Shown: positions 7,448 to 14,736, counted from the stretch's first letter. The stretch is 19,774 bases of DNA from CAZHCG01 sp046484285 (GCA_046484285.1 JAWOBP010000125.1:1-19774); one strand, 5' to 3'. The notes: generated from the sequence alone by a model not told the origin. Made by a program: numbers and translations.

Positions 7448-9372
7448 AAGGCAAAATCATCGCAGCTGTCGCCCCGGCGCTGCTGCTGTTCGCCGCGTGG
7501 GGATGCGGCGGCGGCGAGGGCGACGACGGTGGACCGGACGCCTCGAGCGACTCGGACACCGACTCGGACTCGGATACCGACACCGACTCGGACTCGGATA
7601 CCGGCGCCGATCTGCGCGGGCGCGCGCTGGGGCTGATCTACGAGAGCGATACCGCCGAGCCGAGCGAGACGCCGCTCAACGGCGTGCGCGTCTTTCGCTA
7701 CTCGGAGTTCGGCTGGCCCGAGGGCGAGCCGGAGACGGAGACCGCCGACGACGGCGAGCAGGACGGCGTCTACCAGCTGTCCGATCTGCCTGCCGACTCG
7801 ATCAGCCACATCGTCGCGGACGGAGACGAGACCTACTACGGCGCGGTTACCTCGACCGCGCTGCCGCCCGGGCTCTCCGAGCGCGATCTGGAGCTGGTCG
7901 AGCGCGAGCACCTGGAGGCGATCGCGGCGGACGGCGGCGTCTCGATCGAGCCGCTAACCGGGATCGTGATCCTGACCGCGCGGCCGGACGCCCCGGTCCA
8001 GGTCCAGCGCTGGGGCCCGATCGGGGACGCGGTGGATCTGGGCGACGGACGGCGCGTCACTTTCAACATCCCCGACGAGCACAACGGCCGCGGCTTCGTC
8101 GAGGTGGCGCTCAGCGCCGAGGGTCCGCCGCCGCCCACGGCTCACGACTGCGACACCCTGGGGCGGCCGGGAGTCTGGGACGACTCGCGGCCGGTTCTGG
8201 TGATCGACGACCACGTCAGCGCCGCGGCTGTGCACTGCGTTCCCAACCTGGCGATCACCGAGGTCCATCCCGAGCCGGCCGCAGATTTGAACGGCGATCT
8301 GGCGATCGACGACGGAGACGAATTCGTGGAGCTGGTCAACACGACCGAACAGATCCTCCAGCTGGACGGCTGGGTGCTGGAGGACGGACAGGGCTCGCTG
8401 CTGCACGAATTCGATCCGTGGTTGTTCCTCGCTCCCGGTGCCGCGGCGGTGGTCTTCGGCGGGGGAGAGATCGCGCTGGCCGACGTCGGTCAGTCCTGCG
8501 CGTCGACGGCCAGCGAAGGCTCGCTGGGTCTCGGAAGCGAGACCGGGTTGATCGTGGTCAGAGACGGTGAAGGCCGGGTTGTGGACCGCGCGGGCTACGA
8601 TGCCAGCTCGCTGGCCGCCGGAGTCTCGCTGGCGCGGCCGAGCTGCTTCGACGTCGAGCTCGTCTCCCACTGCGAGGCCAGCTCGCTGCTGCCCTGCGCC
8701 GAGCTGTCGCCGGGCCGCGACGTCGATCTGGAGGACTACGCCGCCTGCGAGCCGCTGGTGGTGAACCTTTCGGGCACGGTCGTGGAGCTGACGATCGAAC
8801 AGCCCGACGGCGGCCCGCTGGCGATAGAGAACGCGACCGTGGAGATCCAAGGGCATCCCGAAATCGACCCGGTCGTGACCGGGCCGGACGGCGCGTTCGA
8901 ATTCTCGGACGTCCCGCACCACGAGGTGCTCTACGTGGTCGCCAATCCGCCCGACTCGGACCACTGGGGAGAGATCAAAACGGTGCGGCTGGAATTGACC
9001 GACAAGCTGATCGAGCTTCAGCTGCTGCCCGATTCACTGGTGCAGTCGATTCTCGCACCCGTGACCGAGATCGATCCCGAGGCGGGCATGCTTTTCGTCA
9101 ACGCGGTGGAAGGCGCCGAGGTCACCTTGCAGAACGCCCCGGGAGCCGAGGCGCTCGTGCTCGACGGAATGACCGCGATCGAGGGCAACACCGTGCCGCC
9201 CGGCGAGGAGCTGGTCATGTTCGTCAACGTGCCGCCCGGCGACGAGATCACGGCGAGCGTGGCGCCCCCCGCTCCGCTGACCTGCGAGCTTCCCGGACAG
9301 GAGACAAACGAGTTCGAGCCCGCGCTGGTGCTGGCCGGGCACCGTGCCGAGCTCGACTACGAGTGCCAGTAG
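7444..9372 (+). CDS. Ser/Asp-linker lipoprotein with lamin-tail-like domain
   Basis: A predicted surface lipoprotein of 642 residues. The signal peptide ends in a lipobox-like AAWGC (Cys21), followed by Gly and acidic residues and an (S/T)-D repeat at about 35-53. Next comes a region resembling carboxypeptidase regulatory-like folds (about 57-140). A lamin-tail (LTD)-like domain follows (about 275-400) with AITEVHPEP, DEFVELVNTTE and LDGWVLEDG. A second regulatory-like domain (VEIQGHPE, GPDGAFEFSDVP) follows, then a final beta-rich segment ending in YECQ. ATG 7444 is preceded by GGAAAGGA and overlaps the kinase stop; an upstream GTG (7420) would place eight residues before the signal peptide. 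LTD domains occur in extracellular proteins and nucleases; no catalytic domain is visible here. Function is unknown. Confidence 0.87.
   Translation: MKGKIIAAVAPALLLFAAWGCGGGEGDDGGPDASSDSDTDSDSDTDTDSDSDTGADLRGRALGLIYESDTAEPSETPLNGVRVFRYSEFGWPEGEPETETADDGEQDGVYQLSDLPADSISHIVADGDETYYGAVTSTALPPGLSERDLELVEREHLEAIAADGGVSIEPLTGIVILTARPDAPVQVQRWGPIGDAVDLGDGRRVTFNIPDEHNGRGFVEVALSAEGPPPPTAHDCDTLGRPGVWDDSRPVLVIDDHVSAAAVHCVPNLAITEVHPEPAADLNGDLAIDDGDEFVELVNTTEQILQLDGWVLEDGQGSLLHEFDPWLFLAPGAAAVVFGGGEIALADVGQSCASTASEGSLGLGSETGLIVVRDGEGRVVDRAGYDASSLAAGVSLARPSCFDVELVSHCEASSLLPCAELSPGRDVDLEDYAACEPLVVNLSGTVVELTIEQPDGGPLAIENATVEIQGHPEIDPVVTGPDGAFEFSDVPHHEVLYVVANPPDSDHWGEIKTVRLELTDKLIELQLLPDSLVQSILAPVTEIDPEAGMLFVNAVEGAEVTLQNAPGAEALVLDGMTAIEGNTVPPGEELVMFVNVPPGDEITASVAPPAPLTCELPGQETNEFEPALVLAGHRAELDYECQ
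7546..7602 (+). repeat. Low-complexity repeat encoding a Ser/Thr-Asp linker
   Basis: Six-base units (TCG/ACC plus GAC/GAT) encode alternating Ser or Thr and Asp, starting 14 residues after the lipid-attachment Cys of the lipoprotein. Such linkers are expected to be extended, acidic spacers. Confidence 0.85.
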
Positions 9373-9378
9373 ACGGCT

Positions 9379-9392
9379 CGCGCTTTGGCGCG
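9379..9392. terminator. Candidate bidirectional hairpin between convergent genes
   Basis: A perfect 5-bp GC stem with a TTTG loop (CGCGC-TTTG-GCGCG) fills the 24-base gap between the two convergent lipoprotein genes. There is no T tract on either side, so intrinsic termination would be weak. The role is inferred from position. Confidence 0.3.
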
Positions 9393-9396
9393 GTGA

Positions 9397-10962
9397 TCAC
9401 CGCACGCAGCGGAAACCGAGAAACGAGTCGCTGAAAGAGGGCAGCGCTCCGCTGCGGGCCGAGGCGCGCATGTAGTAGCCGTGATCCCTGTAGCTGCCTC
9501 CGCGGGTGACGCGCGAGGTGCCGGCGGGATCGAGCCAGGCCGACCCGTCGCTCGGAGCACCGGAGTAGTTGGAGTGATACCAGTCCAAGTTCCACTCCCA
9601 GACGTTTCCCGCCATGTCGCAGACACCCTGGGGCGTGTCGCCCTCGGCTATCGAGCAGATCGACCAGGTGTGATCCATCCCGCAGCCGTCGCCGCCTTCG
9701 CTCATCACGACGGTGTCGCAGCTCGGCTCCGGGGAGTCTCCCCAGGGGTATGCGCCGGCCTGGCTCGCGCCGCGAGCCGCGAACTCCCACTGCGCCTCGG
9801 TCGGCAGGTCTCCGCCCGCCCACTGGCAGAAAGCGCGGGCCTGGTCCCAGTCCACGCAGTTGACCGGGTAGTACTCGCGTCCGGGCTCGGCCCAATTGCA
9901 GCCCTCGCCGCTGCCCGGAGCCGTGGCGCAGCCGCCCAGATCCAGGCAGTGCTGGTAATCCAGGACCGTCACCTCGCTGCGCCCGATTTCGAACGAGTCC
10001 ACAGTCACGTTGTGCACCGGCATCTCGTCCGTTCCCCCGTCGCTGCCGCCCATCTGGAACATTCCTCCGGTGATCGGCACCCAGTCCGCCCAGGCGCACT
10101 CGCCGGCGCTGCAGCCGTATCCGCAGCTGACGCACTGGGCGTAGCCGTCACCGTCGAGATTGCAGATCTGGTCGGGGTCGCAGTCCTCGAGCAGGCTCCA
10201 TTCGCCCGGCTGTTCCGCTCCGGTGCAATCGCTCGAGGTTCCCGAGCACATCCGATCCACCGAGCGCTCGCGGGCGTCGGCGCCGCACTCGTCGGCGCTG
10301 CATCCCTGCTCGACCCAGCTGTCGCAGACGTGATCCGTGCCCAGCAGGAGACCGTCCTCGCAGCACGGACCCGAGACGCACTCCTGGACATTGGTGTCGG
10401 TGTCGGAATCGAGGTTGCAGCAGACGTCGTCGCCCGGGCACTCGTAGAGCGGCTCCACCTGGCCGCCGGAGAGCGAGCAGAGCGCCTCGGTGATGCAGTC
10501 GTAGGGGCAGGCCAGCGAACTGGTGTCGGTGTCGGCGTCGGTGTCGGTGTCCGTATCGGAATCGGCGTCGGTGTCCGTATCGGAATCGGCGTCGGTGTCC
10601 GTATCGGTGTCGGTGTCGGAATCGGTGTCCGTGTCCGCGTCGCCGCCCACCTCGCAGCAGACGTCCGGATCCGGGCAGCTGTACTCCTCGTGGACCTCTC
10701 CGCCGAGGTAGTCGCAAGAAGAGGAGGACAGGCAGTTGAAAGGACACTCCTCCTGGCCGCTGCCGGTGTCGGTGTCCGTGTCCGTGTCTGTGTCGGTGTC
10801 GGCGTCGGAATCGGTGTCGCTGTCGCTGTCGGCGTCCGTGTCGGCGTCCGTATCGGTATCGGAGGATCCGTCGTCGTCGCCTTCCACGCTTGCCGTGGCG
10901 CAGGCGGAGGCGGTGGCGAGCGTCGCCAGCAACGCGATGATCGTCAAGCGCCAGTCAAGCAT
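9397..10962 (-). CDS. Lipoprotein with duplicated Cys modules and FGE-like domain
   Basis: A 521-residue predicted lipoprotein with lipobox ASAC (Cys21), followed by an acidic (S/T)-D linker. A Cys module of about 36 residues follows (from about 70: CPFNC, then GGEV, then CPDPDVCC). A second (T/S/A)-D linker leads to a repeat of the same module (from about 151: CPYDC, GGQV, CPGDDVCC). A further Cys-rich stretch covers about 190-288. The C-terminal domain (about 292-521) is of the formylglycine-generating-enzyme/sulfatase-modifying family: GGMFQMGG, PVNCVDWDQARAFC, LPTEAQWEFAARG, GNVWEWN, RGGSY and LGFRC. The catalytic Cys pair of true FGE, which follows RGGSY, is absent, so it is probably a binding domain of this fold. 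The start overlaps the preceding gene by 8 bases; the two form an operon. Confidence 0.9.
   Translation of the reverse strand: MLDWRLTIIALLATLATASACATASVEGDDDGSSDTDTDADTDADSDSDTDSDADTDTDTDTDTDTGSGQEECPFNCLSSSSCDYLGGEVHEEYSCPDPDVCCEVGGDADTDTDSDTDTDTDTDADSDTDTDADSDTDTDTDADTDTSSLACPYDCITEALCSLSGGQVEPLYECPGDDVCCNLDSDTDTNVQECVSGPCCEDGLLLGTDHVCDSWVEQGCSADECGADARERSVDRMCSGTSSDCTGAEQPGEWSLLEDCDPDQICNLDGDGYAQCVSCGYGCSAGECAWADWVPITGGMFQMGGSDGGTDEMPVHNVTVDSFEIGRSEVTVLDYQHCLDLGGCATAPGSGEGCNWAEPGREYYPVNCVDWDQARAFCQWAGGDLPTEAQWEFAARGASQAGAYPWGDSPEPSCDTVVMSEGGDGCGMDHTWSICSIAEGDTPQGVCDMAGNVWEWNLDWYHSNYSGAPSDGSAWLDPAGTSRVTRGGSYRDHGYYMRASARSGALPSFSDSFLGFRCVR
10522..10641 (-). repeat. Linker repeat with a perfect 24-bp tandem duplication
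   Basis: Low-complexity DNA encoding the second (T/S/A)-D linker of the FGE-like lipoprotein. Bases 10553-10576 and 10577-10600 are identical, a recent-looking tandem duplication encoding DTDADSDT twice on the minus strand. Confidence 0.85.
10766..10864 (-). repeat. Linker repeat after the lipobox of the FGE-like lipoprotein
   Basis: Six-base units encoding alternating Asp and Ser/Thr/Ala, beginning just after the acidic residues that follow the lipid-attachment Cys. Confidence 0.83.
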
Positions 10963-12640
10963 CGCTGCCTCCCCACAAGAGGTGCAAGAGCACGCTCAGC
11001 GGCCCGTCGCCCGCTCGCGCCTCGAGACCGGGTGTGCGGCAGCCGCAGGACTTGGAGCCGCCCCCGGAGCCGCTCTTTTCGATGTCGCCGTCGGTCGAGG
11101 TGGACGTGTCGGTATCCACGTCGTGATCGGTGTCGGAATCGGCATCGCTGTCCGCGTCGCTGTCCGCGTCGGCGTCGGCGTCGGTGCCGCTGTCGGTGTC
11201 GACCGCGTTCGTTGTGATCAACAGCGTGTGCTCGCCCGGGTCGTCGCCGCCTTCCACGATGATGTAGACCGTGCCGTCCTCCTCGGCGGTCAGCTCGACT
11301 TCCTCGTCTTCGCCGGCGCCCCCTTCGTCGGCCCAGGCCAGGCAGTCCTCCCCGTCGGCGCAGGCCGACACCACGGCAAGCGTCCCGTCGACTCCGGCGC
11401 CCGGCTCGAGAGTGATCGTGACGCTCTGGCCGGCCTGCATCTCCAGCTCGTAGACGACGTCGCCCTGGCCGAGCTCCGTAAAGCCGGCGTCCATCTCGCC
11501 GCAGCCCTCTCCGTAGCTCGTTACGTGGCTGGGGCGACCGACCGTGGTGGTGGTGTGCTCGTAGGGTATGCCGTCCACCTCGACCGGGGTGCCGCAGGAA
11601 CCCTCCTCGACCCCGGCGCAGACGCCCATGTTGCACGAGTCGTCGTAGGTCCAGTCCACCCCGTCGTCGCACTCGGTGCCGGGCGGCTCGTAGATCGGAT
11701 AGCAGCCTCCCTCGCCGTCGCACACCGAGGACGCCTCGCACTCGGCCGGGTTGCAGAAATAGGAGGTCCCGGCGCAGGTGCCCGCTCCGTCGCAGACATC
11801 GTCGTAGGTGCAGGCGTCCCCGTCGTCGCACTCGGTGCCCTGGTCCAGGTCGGTCATCGTGCAATCGAGGGTGTCGGGATCGCACAGGTTCTTGGTGCAC
11901 TCGGTGTCGTTGGAGTGATCACAGGCCACTGCGGTGGATGGATCGTACTGGCAGGTGTAGCGCGGACCGTAGAGTCCTTCGGTATCGCAGAACTGGTCTC
12001 CCAGGCAGGGATCGTCGCCGGTGCAGACCGAGTCGTCCACGCACTCGTAGGTGGTGCCGATCACGTATACCTCGTAGACATCCATCGACAGCGACGGCTC
12101 CGTGCCGAGGAACAGCTCGACCGAGTCGGGGCTGGGGTACATCGCGAGCTGCGCGGTCCAGCGGCCGTACTCGGCCTGCTGGTAGTCCGTGGTGGGGTCG
12201 CCGCTCGAGGTGAACCACTCGTCGACGAACGAGAAGCCCTGGGTGGACTGGGACGGCAGCGGAACGACGCTGGAGTACAGGCTGGGGTTGCCGGGCGGAG
12301 TGGGTTCGAATTCGTAGACGAAAGAGAACCAGAAGCGCTGCATCTGATCGGAATTGACCTCGTGGGGAATCTCGATGTGCCACTGCGCCGGGTAGGTGAA
12401 GGCCACCCGGCCGGCGTCGTAGTCCCAAAGGGGCGGAGTGCCGACCGCCAGATTCCAGTCGGGCTCTGTGATCGCGGTCTGCGGGTTTTGCGGGTCGTCG
12501 AAGACCCAGCCCAGCTTGACCTGCGCGTCTGACTCCCAGCTCGGAAGCGCGGGAGGACCGATCTCCAGAGCCGGTGCCTCGCCGCAGACCAGCGAGATCA
12601 GGAGAATCGAGAACAGCGAAGCGACTATTTTTAAACGCAC
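10955..12640 (-). CDS. Exported Cys-rich protein with PPC-like domain and MYXO-CTERM-like tail
   Basis: A 561-residue exported protein. A signal peptide ends near APA/LEIG (about residue 25). The N-terminal domain (about 26-195) is rich in Trp and Tyr and unassigned. A Cys-rich region (about 200-345) has CTGDDPC, ECDDGDACTYDDVCDGAGTC and related repeats common in myxobacterial surface proteins. A domain resembling bacterial pre-peptidase C-terminal (PPC) folds follows (about 347-475). A (S/T/A)-D linker (about 480-520) precedes a tail with SCGCRTPG and a short hydrophobic run. The tail resembles MYXO-CTERM sorting tags but lacks the terminal Arg cluster. The GTG start at 12638-12640 has a strong GGAGGT six bases upstream and a good promoter. 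It is the first gene of the operon with the FGE-like lipoprotein. Function is unknown. Confidence 0.88.
   Translation of the reverse strand: MRLKIVASLFSILLISLVCGEAPALEIGPPALPSWESDAQVKLGWVFDDPQNPQTAITEPDWNLAVGTPPLWDYDAGRVAFTYPAQWHIEIPHEVNSDQMQRFWFSFVYEFEPTPPGNPSLYSSVVPLPSQSTQGFSFVDEWFTSSGDPTTDYQQAEYGRWTAQLAMYPSPDSVELFLGTEPSLSMDVYEVYVIGTTYECVDDSVCTGDDPCLGDQFCDTEGLYGPRYTCQYDPSTAVACDHSNDTECTKNLCDPDTLDCTMTDLDQGTECDDGDACTYDDVCDGAGTCAGTSYFCNPAECEASSVCDGEGGCYPIYEPPGTECDDGVDWTYDDSCNMGVCAGVEEGSCGTPVEVDGIPYEHTTTTVGRPSHVTSYGEGCGEMDAGFTELGQGDVVYELEMQAGQSVTITLEPGAGVDGTLAVVSACADGEDCLAWADEGGAGEDEEVELTAEEDGTVYIIVEGGDDPGEHTLLITTNAVDTDSGTDADADADSDADSDADSDTDHDVDTDTSTSTDGDIEKSGSGGGSKSCGCRTPGLEARAGDGPLSVLLHLLWGGSDA
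11100..11203 (-). repeat. Linker repeat before the C-terminal tag
   Basis: Low-complexity DNA encoding alternating Asp and Ser/Ala/Thr between the PPC-like domain and the Cys-Gly-Cys tail of the 561-residue protein. It lies at the opposite end of the protein from the linkers in the lipoproteins. Confidence 0.82.
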
Positions 12641-12646
12641 AAAAAC

Positions 12647-12652
12647 ACCTCC
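12647..12652 (-). promoter_or_regulatory. Strong ribosome-binding site fixing a GTG start
   Basis: On the minus strand this reads GGAGGT, six bases before the GTG start codon of the 561-residue exported protein. It supports the non-ATG start. Confidence 0.75.
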
Positions 12653-12679
12653 AGCGGTCCCACGAACCGCGTCTTTTTC

Positions 12680-12709
12680 ATTGTACTACAAAAACGCTTT
12701 TGATGTGAA
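12680..12709 (-). promoter_or_regulatory. Sigma70-type promoter of the surface-protein operon
   Basis: Read on the minus strand: TTCACA (12704-12709, 5 of 6 to TTGACA), an 18-base AT-rich spacer, and TACAAT (12680-12685, 5 of 6 to TATAAT). The expected transcript start is about 30 bases before the GTG start, leaving room for the GGAGGT site. This is the best-formed promoter I see in the window. Confidence 0.6.
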
Positions 12710-12904
12710 TAGCGACGGCCCAGAGGTTCCGCACCTGGCGCGAAGCAGACTGGCTCCCGGCCATGGGCATGGAGCCCCGGATTCCGAAGGGCGCACTTCG
12801 CCGCTGGATTTCACGGCGAGCAGCGAGTTGTAAATAGAGTGGCCACCTCCCCGGGGCCGAAGCGGGCTCGCCTGGTGCCGGCCATGCCGCGCAGCCCGTA
12901 GTGC

Positions 12905-13040
12905 ACGGCTCCGGCCGGCGAGTCAACCAGGGTCCCACGGGGAGGAAGTGAATCCAAGGGAAGCCTGTGTTCTCGATATGCCAGCGGCCGCGCGCTACCG
13001 CGAGTACCTGCCGCGCCGATAGCCTGGCCGCCTTGCCGTC
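12905..13040 (-). pseudogene. Transposase relic (RW-x-IEN motif)
   Basis: A short minus-strand stretch translates as SARQVLAVARGRWHIENTGF. This matches the conserved C-terminal part of DDE transposases of the IS4-like type (R-x-R-W-x-I-E-N-x-G-F). The similarity fades after GFPWIHFLP, and no N-terminal catalytic part is present. It is a fragment, not a gene. The motif match is from memory of the family; the exact IS family is uncertain. Confidence 0.45.
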
Positions 13041-13060
13041 CCTTGCCGGATTCGGCCACG

Positions 13061-13168
13061 CCCTGCAAGGGCACGCGCAAGGACGGCACTGCCTGGGAGA
13101 AGGTCACCAAGTGGTTCGGCTACAAGCGGCACCTGCCCTCTGGGATGATGCTCGAATGTATTGTATGA
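13061..13168 (+). pseudogene. Transposase relic (WFGYK motif)
   Basis: A plus-strand stretch translates as KGTRKDGTAWEKVTKWFGYK followed by RHL, closely resembling the segment before the first catalytic region of a DDE transposase family (D-G-x-x-W-E-K-V-x-K-W-F-G-Y-K-L-H-L). The similarity ends abruptly after HL and the frame stops at 13166-13168. With the minus-strand relic next to it, this is debris from at least two different elements. The RHH gene begins about 30 bases after the stop. Confidence 0.5.
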
Positions 13169-13169
13169 T
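13164..13169 (+). promoter_or_regulatory. Candidate -10 box for the RHH gene
   Basis: TATGAT (5 of 6 to consensus) lies in a locally AT-rich stretch 28 bases before the RHH start codon. No convincing -35 is visible. It overlaps the end of the transposase relic, so the promoter may have been brought by the insertion. Confidence 0.3.
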
Positions 13170-13197
13170 ATGGTCAAAGCTGTTTGGGGTTGAACCG

Positions 13198-13380
13198 ATG
13201 GCCAGGAAAAAAATATCCACCACGATCTATATAACAGAGAAGCAGGAGCAAAAGCTCAAGGAGCTGAGCAAGCGCACCAAGGTCCCGGTGGCTGTCTACA
13301 TCCGCGAGGGTATCGACATGGTGCTGGAGCGCTACCAGGACAACCTGCCCGGACAGCTCAAGCTCGATGTTCCCCGCTAG
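13198..13380 (+). CDS. Small ribbon-helix-helix protein
   Basis: Sixty residues with the ribbon-helix-helix (CopG/Arc-like) pattern: a basic N-terminus and a beta strand (KKISTTIYIT, 4-13). Helix one follows (about 14-27), then the turn KVPVAVYI (28-35), helix two to about 47, and a short tail. RHH proteins bind DNA as dimers through the paired strands, often as autoregulators or antitoxins. No toxin gene lies next to it. The frame is open upstream to about 12967 but that part is transposase debris in another frame. The ATG at 13198 is preceded by GGGG eight bases upstream and starts right at the family N-terminus. The next gene starts three bases after its stop, so it may regulate that gene. 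That role is inference. Confidence 0.75.
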   Translation: MARKKISTTIYITEKQEQKLKELSKRTKVPVAVYIREGIDMVLERYQDNLPGQLKLDVPR

Positions 13381-13383
13381 CGG

Positions 13384-14703
13384 ATGAGGCTCTGCGCCCA
13401 GATCGCTTCGCTCGCGGCTCTCGTGTGCCTGGCGGCGGCCGCGGCGCTGGCCCGCGCCGACCAGGACCGGCCGGTTCGCCGGGCGGCGGTGGTCCCCAGC
13501 GAGGGCGCGTTGGCCGAGCCCGCCCTGCGGGCCGTCACCTCGGAGCTGCGCCTGCGCCTGCGCGACTACCGTTACAGGCTGGTGATGCAACGCCGGGTGC
13601 GCGCGGGGGTGGGGCGCGTCGGCTCCGCGGACACGCGGCGCGAGAAGCTGAGCGATCTCGCCGAGGAGCTGGATGCCGAGCTGGTCGTGCTGGCCCGGGT
13701 GGGAGTCGCGCCCTCGGGGGAGCGGGTGCTGCGGCTCTTCTCCGCCGGCGCGGACGCGCCCCGGCCCGGACCTTTCGACGCGCGGATCGAGACCTCGCGG
13801 CCGGGGCGGTTGCGGCGCGGCGACCTGCGGCGCGCGGTGCGAGCGGCGCTGCGAGAAGCGCTCGGCGAGCCGCCGCCCACCGTGGAGACACGGCAGGGCC
13901 CACCCGCCGACAGGCCAGGTCCCGAGGTCGAGGAGGAGGTCGTCGGCCCGCAGCCGCGCCAGATGGACCAGCACGACGAAGACGAATGGCACGACGCGGA
14001 CCACGAGGGCTTCTTCGGCGATCTGAGCTTCTTGTTTTCCTGGTGCTACGGCGACACGCTCTGCCACGGCACCGGGACCGGCTACGGAGGACGCCTGCGC
14101 CTGGGCTACCGCATCCTCTCGCACCTGGCGCTCTCGGTCTCGGGCGCGGTGTCCGGGCACAACCTGCCGAGCAGCACGGACGTGCAGAGCATCGCGCACA
14201 CCGATCGAGCGCTGCTGTGGCTCGGCGTCTTCGGAGGAGCGCGCGGCCACTTTCTGAACCGCTCCTGGTTCGATCCGTATCTGGGGCTCGACCTGGGCTG
14301 GATGCGGCTGTTCTTCACCGAGCAGGTGGAGCCCAAAACGGCGGGCGAGGACTGCACGACCTACATGGGCATAGATCTCTGCGGAGAGAGTACCCAGATG
14401 CACAACACGCTGTCGCTGGACGGCTTCGCGCTGGCGCCGCACGCGGGGATCAACTTCTTCATCACCAGGAACGTGGCGCTGGGAATCCAGCTGGAGCTGC
14501 TGGTGCCGTTCTGGTCCAAGGCGTGCCGCGAGCTGGAGATCTCGGGGTTGAGCGCTGGCGGCGAGGCCGACGAGGGCAAGAGGTGCAGGGACGTGGAGGG
14601 GGCCGACGAGGAGTTTCTGGACCTGGAGCACGGACGGATCAGCGACGAGGGCGAGCTTCCGATCCACCTCGATCTCGATCTGCACCTGGCTTTCGTTTTC
14701 TGA
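13384..14703 (+). CDS. Putative outer-membrane beta-barrel protein
   Basis: A 439-residue exported protein of unknown function. A signal peptide (about 1-25, ending ALARA) is followed by an alpha/beta domain (about 30-165). Its pattern (AVVPSEG, LAEELDAELVVLARV) recalls periplasmic nucleotide-independent domains that precede barrels in myxobacterial proteins. An acidic, His-rich linker (about 175-210) follows. The rest (about 212-439) has alternating aromatic/hydrophobic strands (GGRLRLGYRI, YLGLDLGWMRLFF, HAGINFFITRNVALGIQLELLVPF). The chain ends in LHLAFVF, with the terminal Phe typical of proteins inserted by the BAM machinery. Cys residues fall in the predicted loops. The start codon lies only three bases after the RHH stop and lacks a Shine-Dalgarno sequence, so translation probably depends on reinitiation. 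Confidence 0.75.
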   Translation: MRLCAQIASLAALVCLAAAAALARADQDRPVRRAAVVPSEGALAEPALRAVTSELRLRLRDYRYRLVMQRRVRAGVGRVGSADTRREKLSDLAEELDAELVVLARVGVAPSGERVLRLFSAGADAPRPGPFDARIETSRPGRLRRGDLRRAVRAALREALGEPPPTVETRQGPPADRPGPEVEEEVVGPQPRQMDQHDEDEWHDADHEGFFGDLSFLFSWCYGDTLCHGTGTGYGGRLRLGYRILSHLALSVSGAVSGHNLPSSTDVQSIAHTDRALLWLGVFGGARGHFLNRSWFDPYLGLDLGWMRLFFTEQVEPKTAGEDCTTYMGIDLCGESTQMHNTLSLDGFALAPHAGINFFITRNVALGIQLELLVPFWSKACRELEISGLSAGGEADEGKRCRDVEGADEEFLDLEHGRISDEGELPIHLDLDLHLAFVF

Positions 14704-14736
14704 GGCTCGGCCGGCACGGGCAGGTGTTCTCCCGGG

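Larger units (their letters stand above)
12641..12904. other. Intergenic stretch, no gene recognised
   Basis: Apart from the promoter and ribosome-binding site of the minus-strand operon at its left end, I see no coding region here. Short open frames on both strands show no recognisable protein. It adjoins transposase relics and may be decayed mobile-element DNA, but nothing in it proves that. Confidence 0.5.

Noticed and set aside
10522..10641. Tandem repeats considered as a CRISPR array
   Set aside because: Units are six bases, contiguous, without spacers, and encode a protein linker in frame.
9481..12532. Plus-strand frames over the minus-strand surface operon, with Val-Gly and Ser-Val repeats
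   Set aside because: The repeats are the antisense translation of the (S/T)-D linkers; the minus-strand products have signal peptides and recognisable domains.
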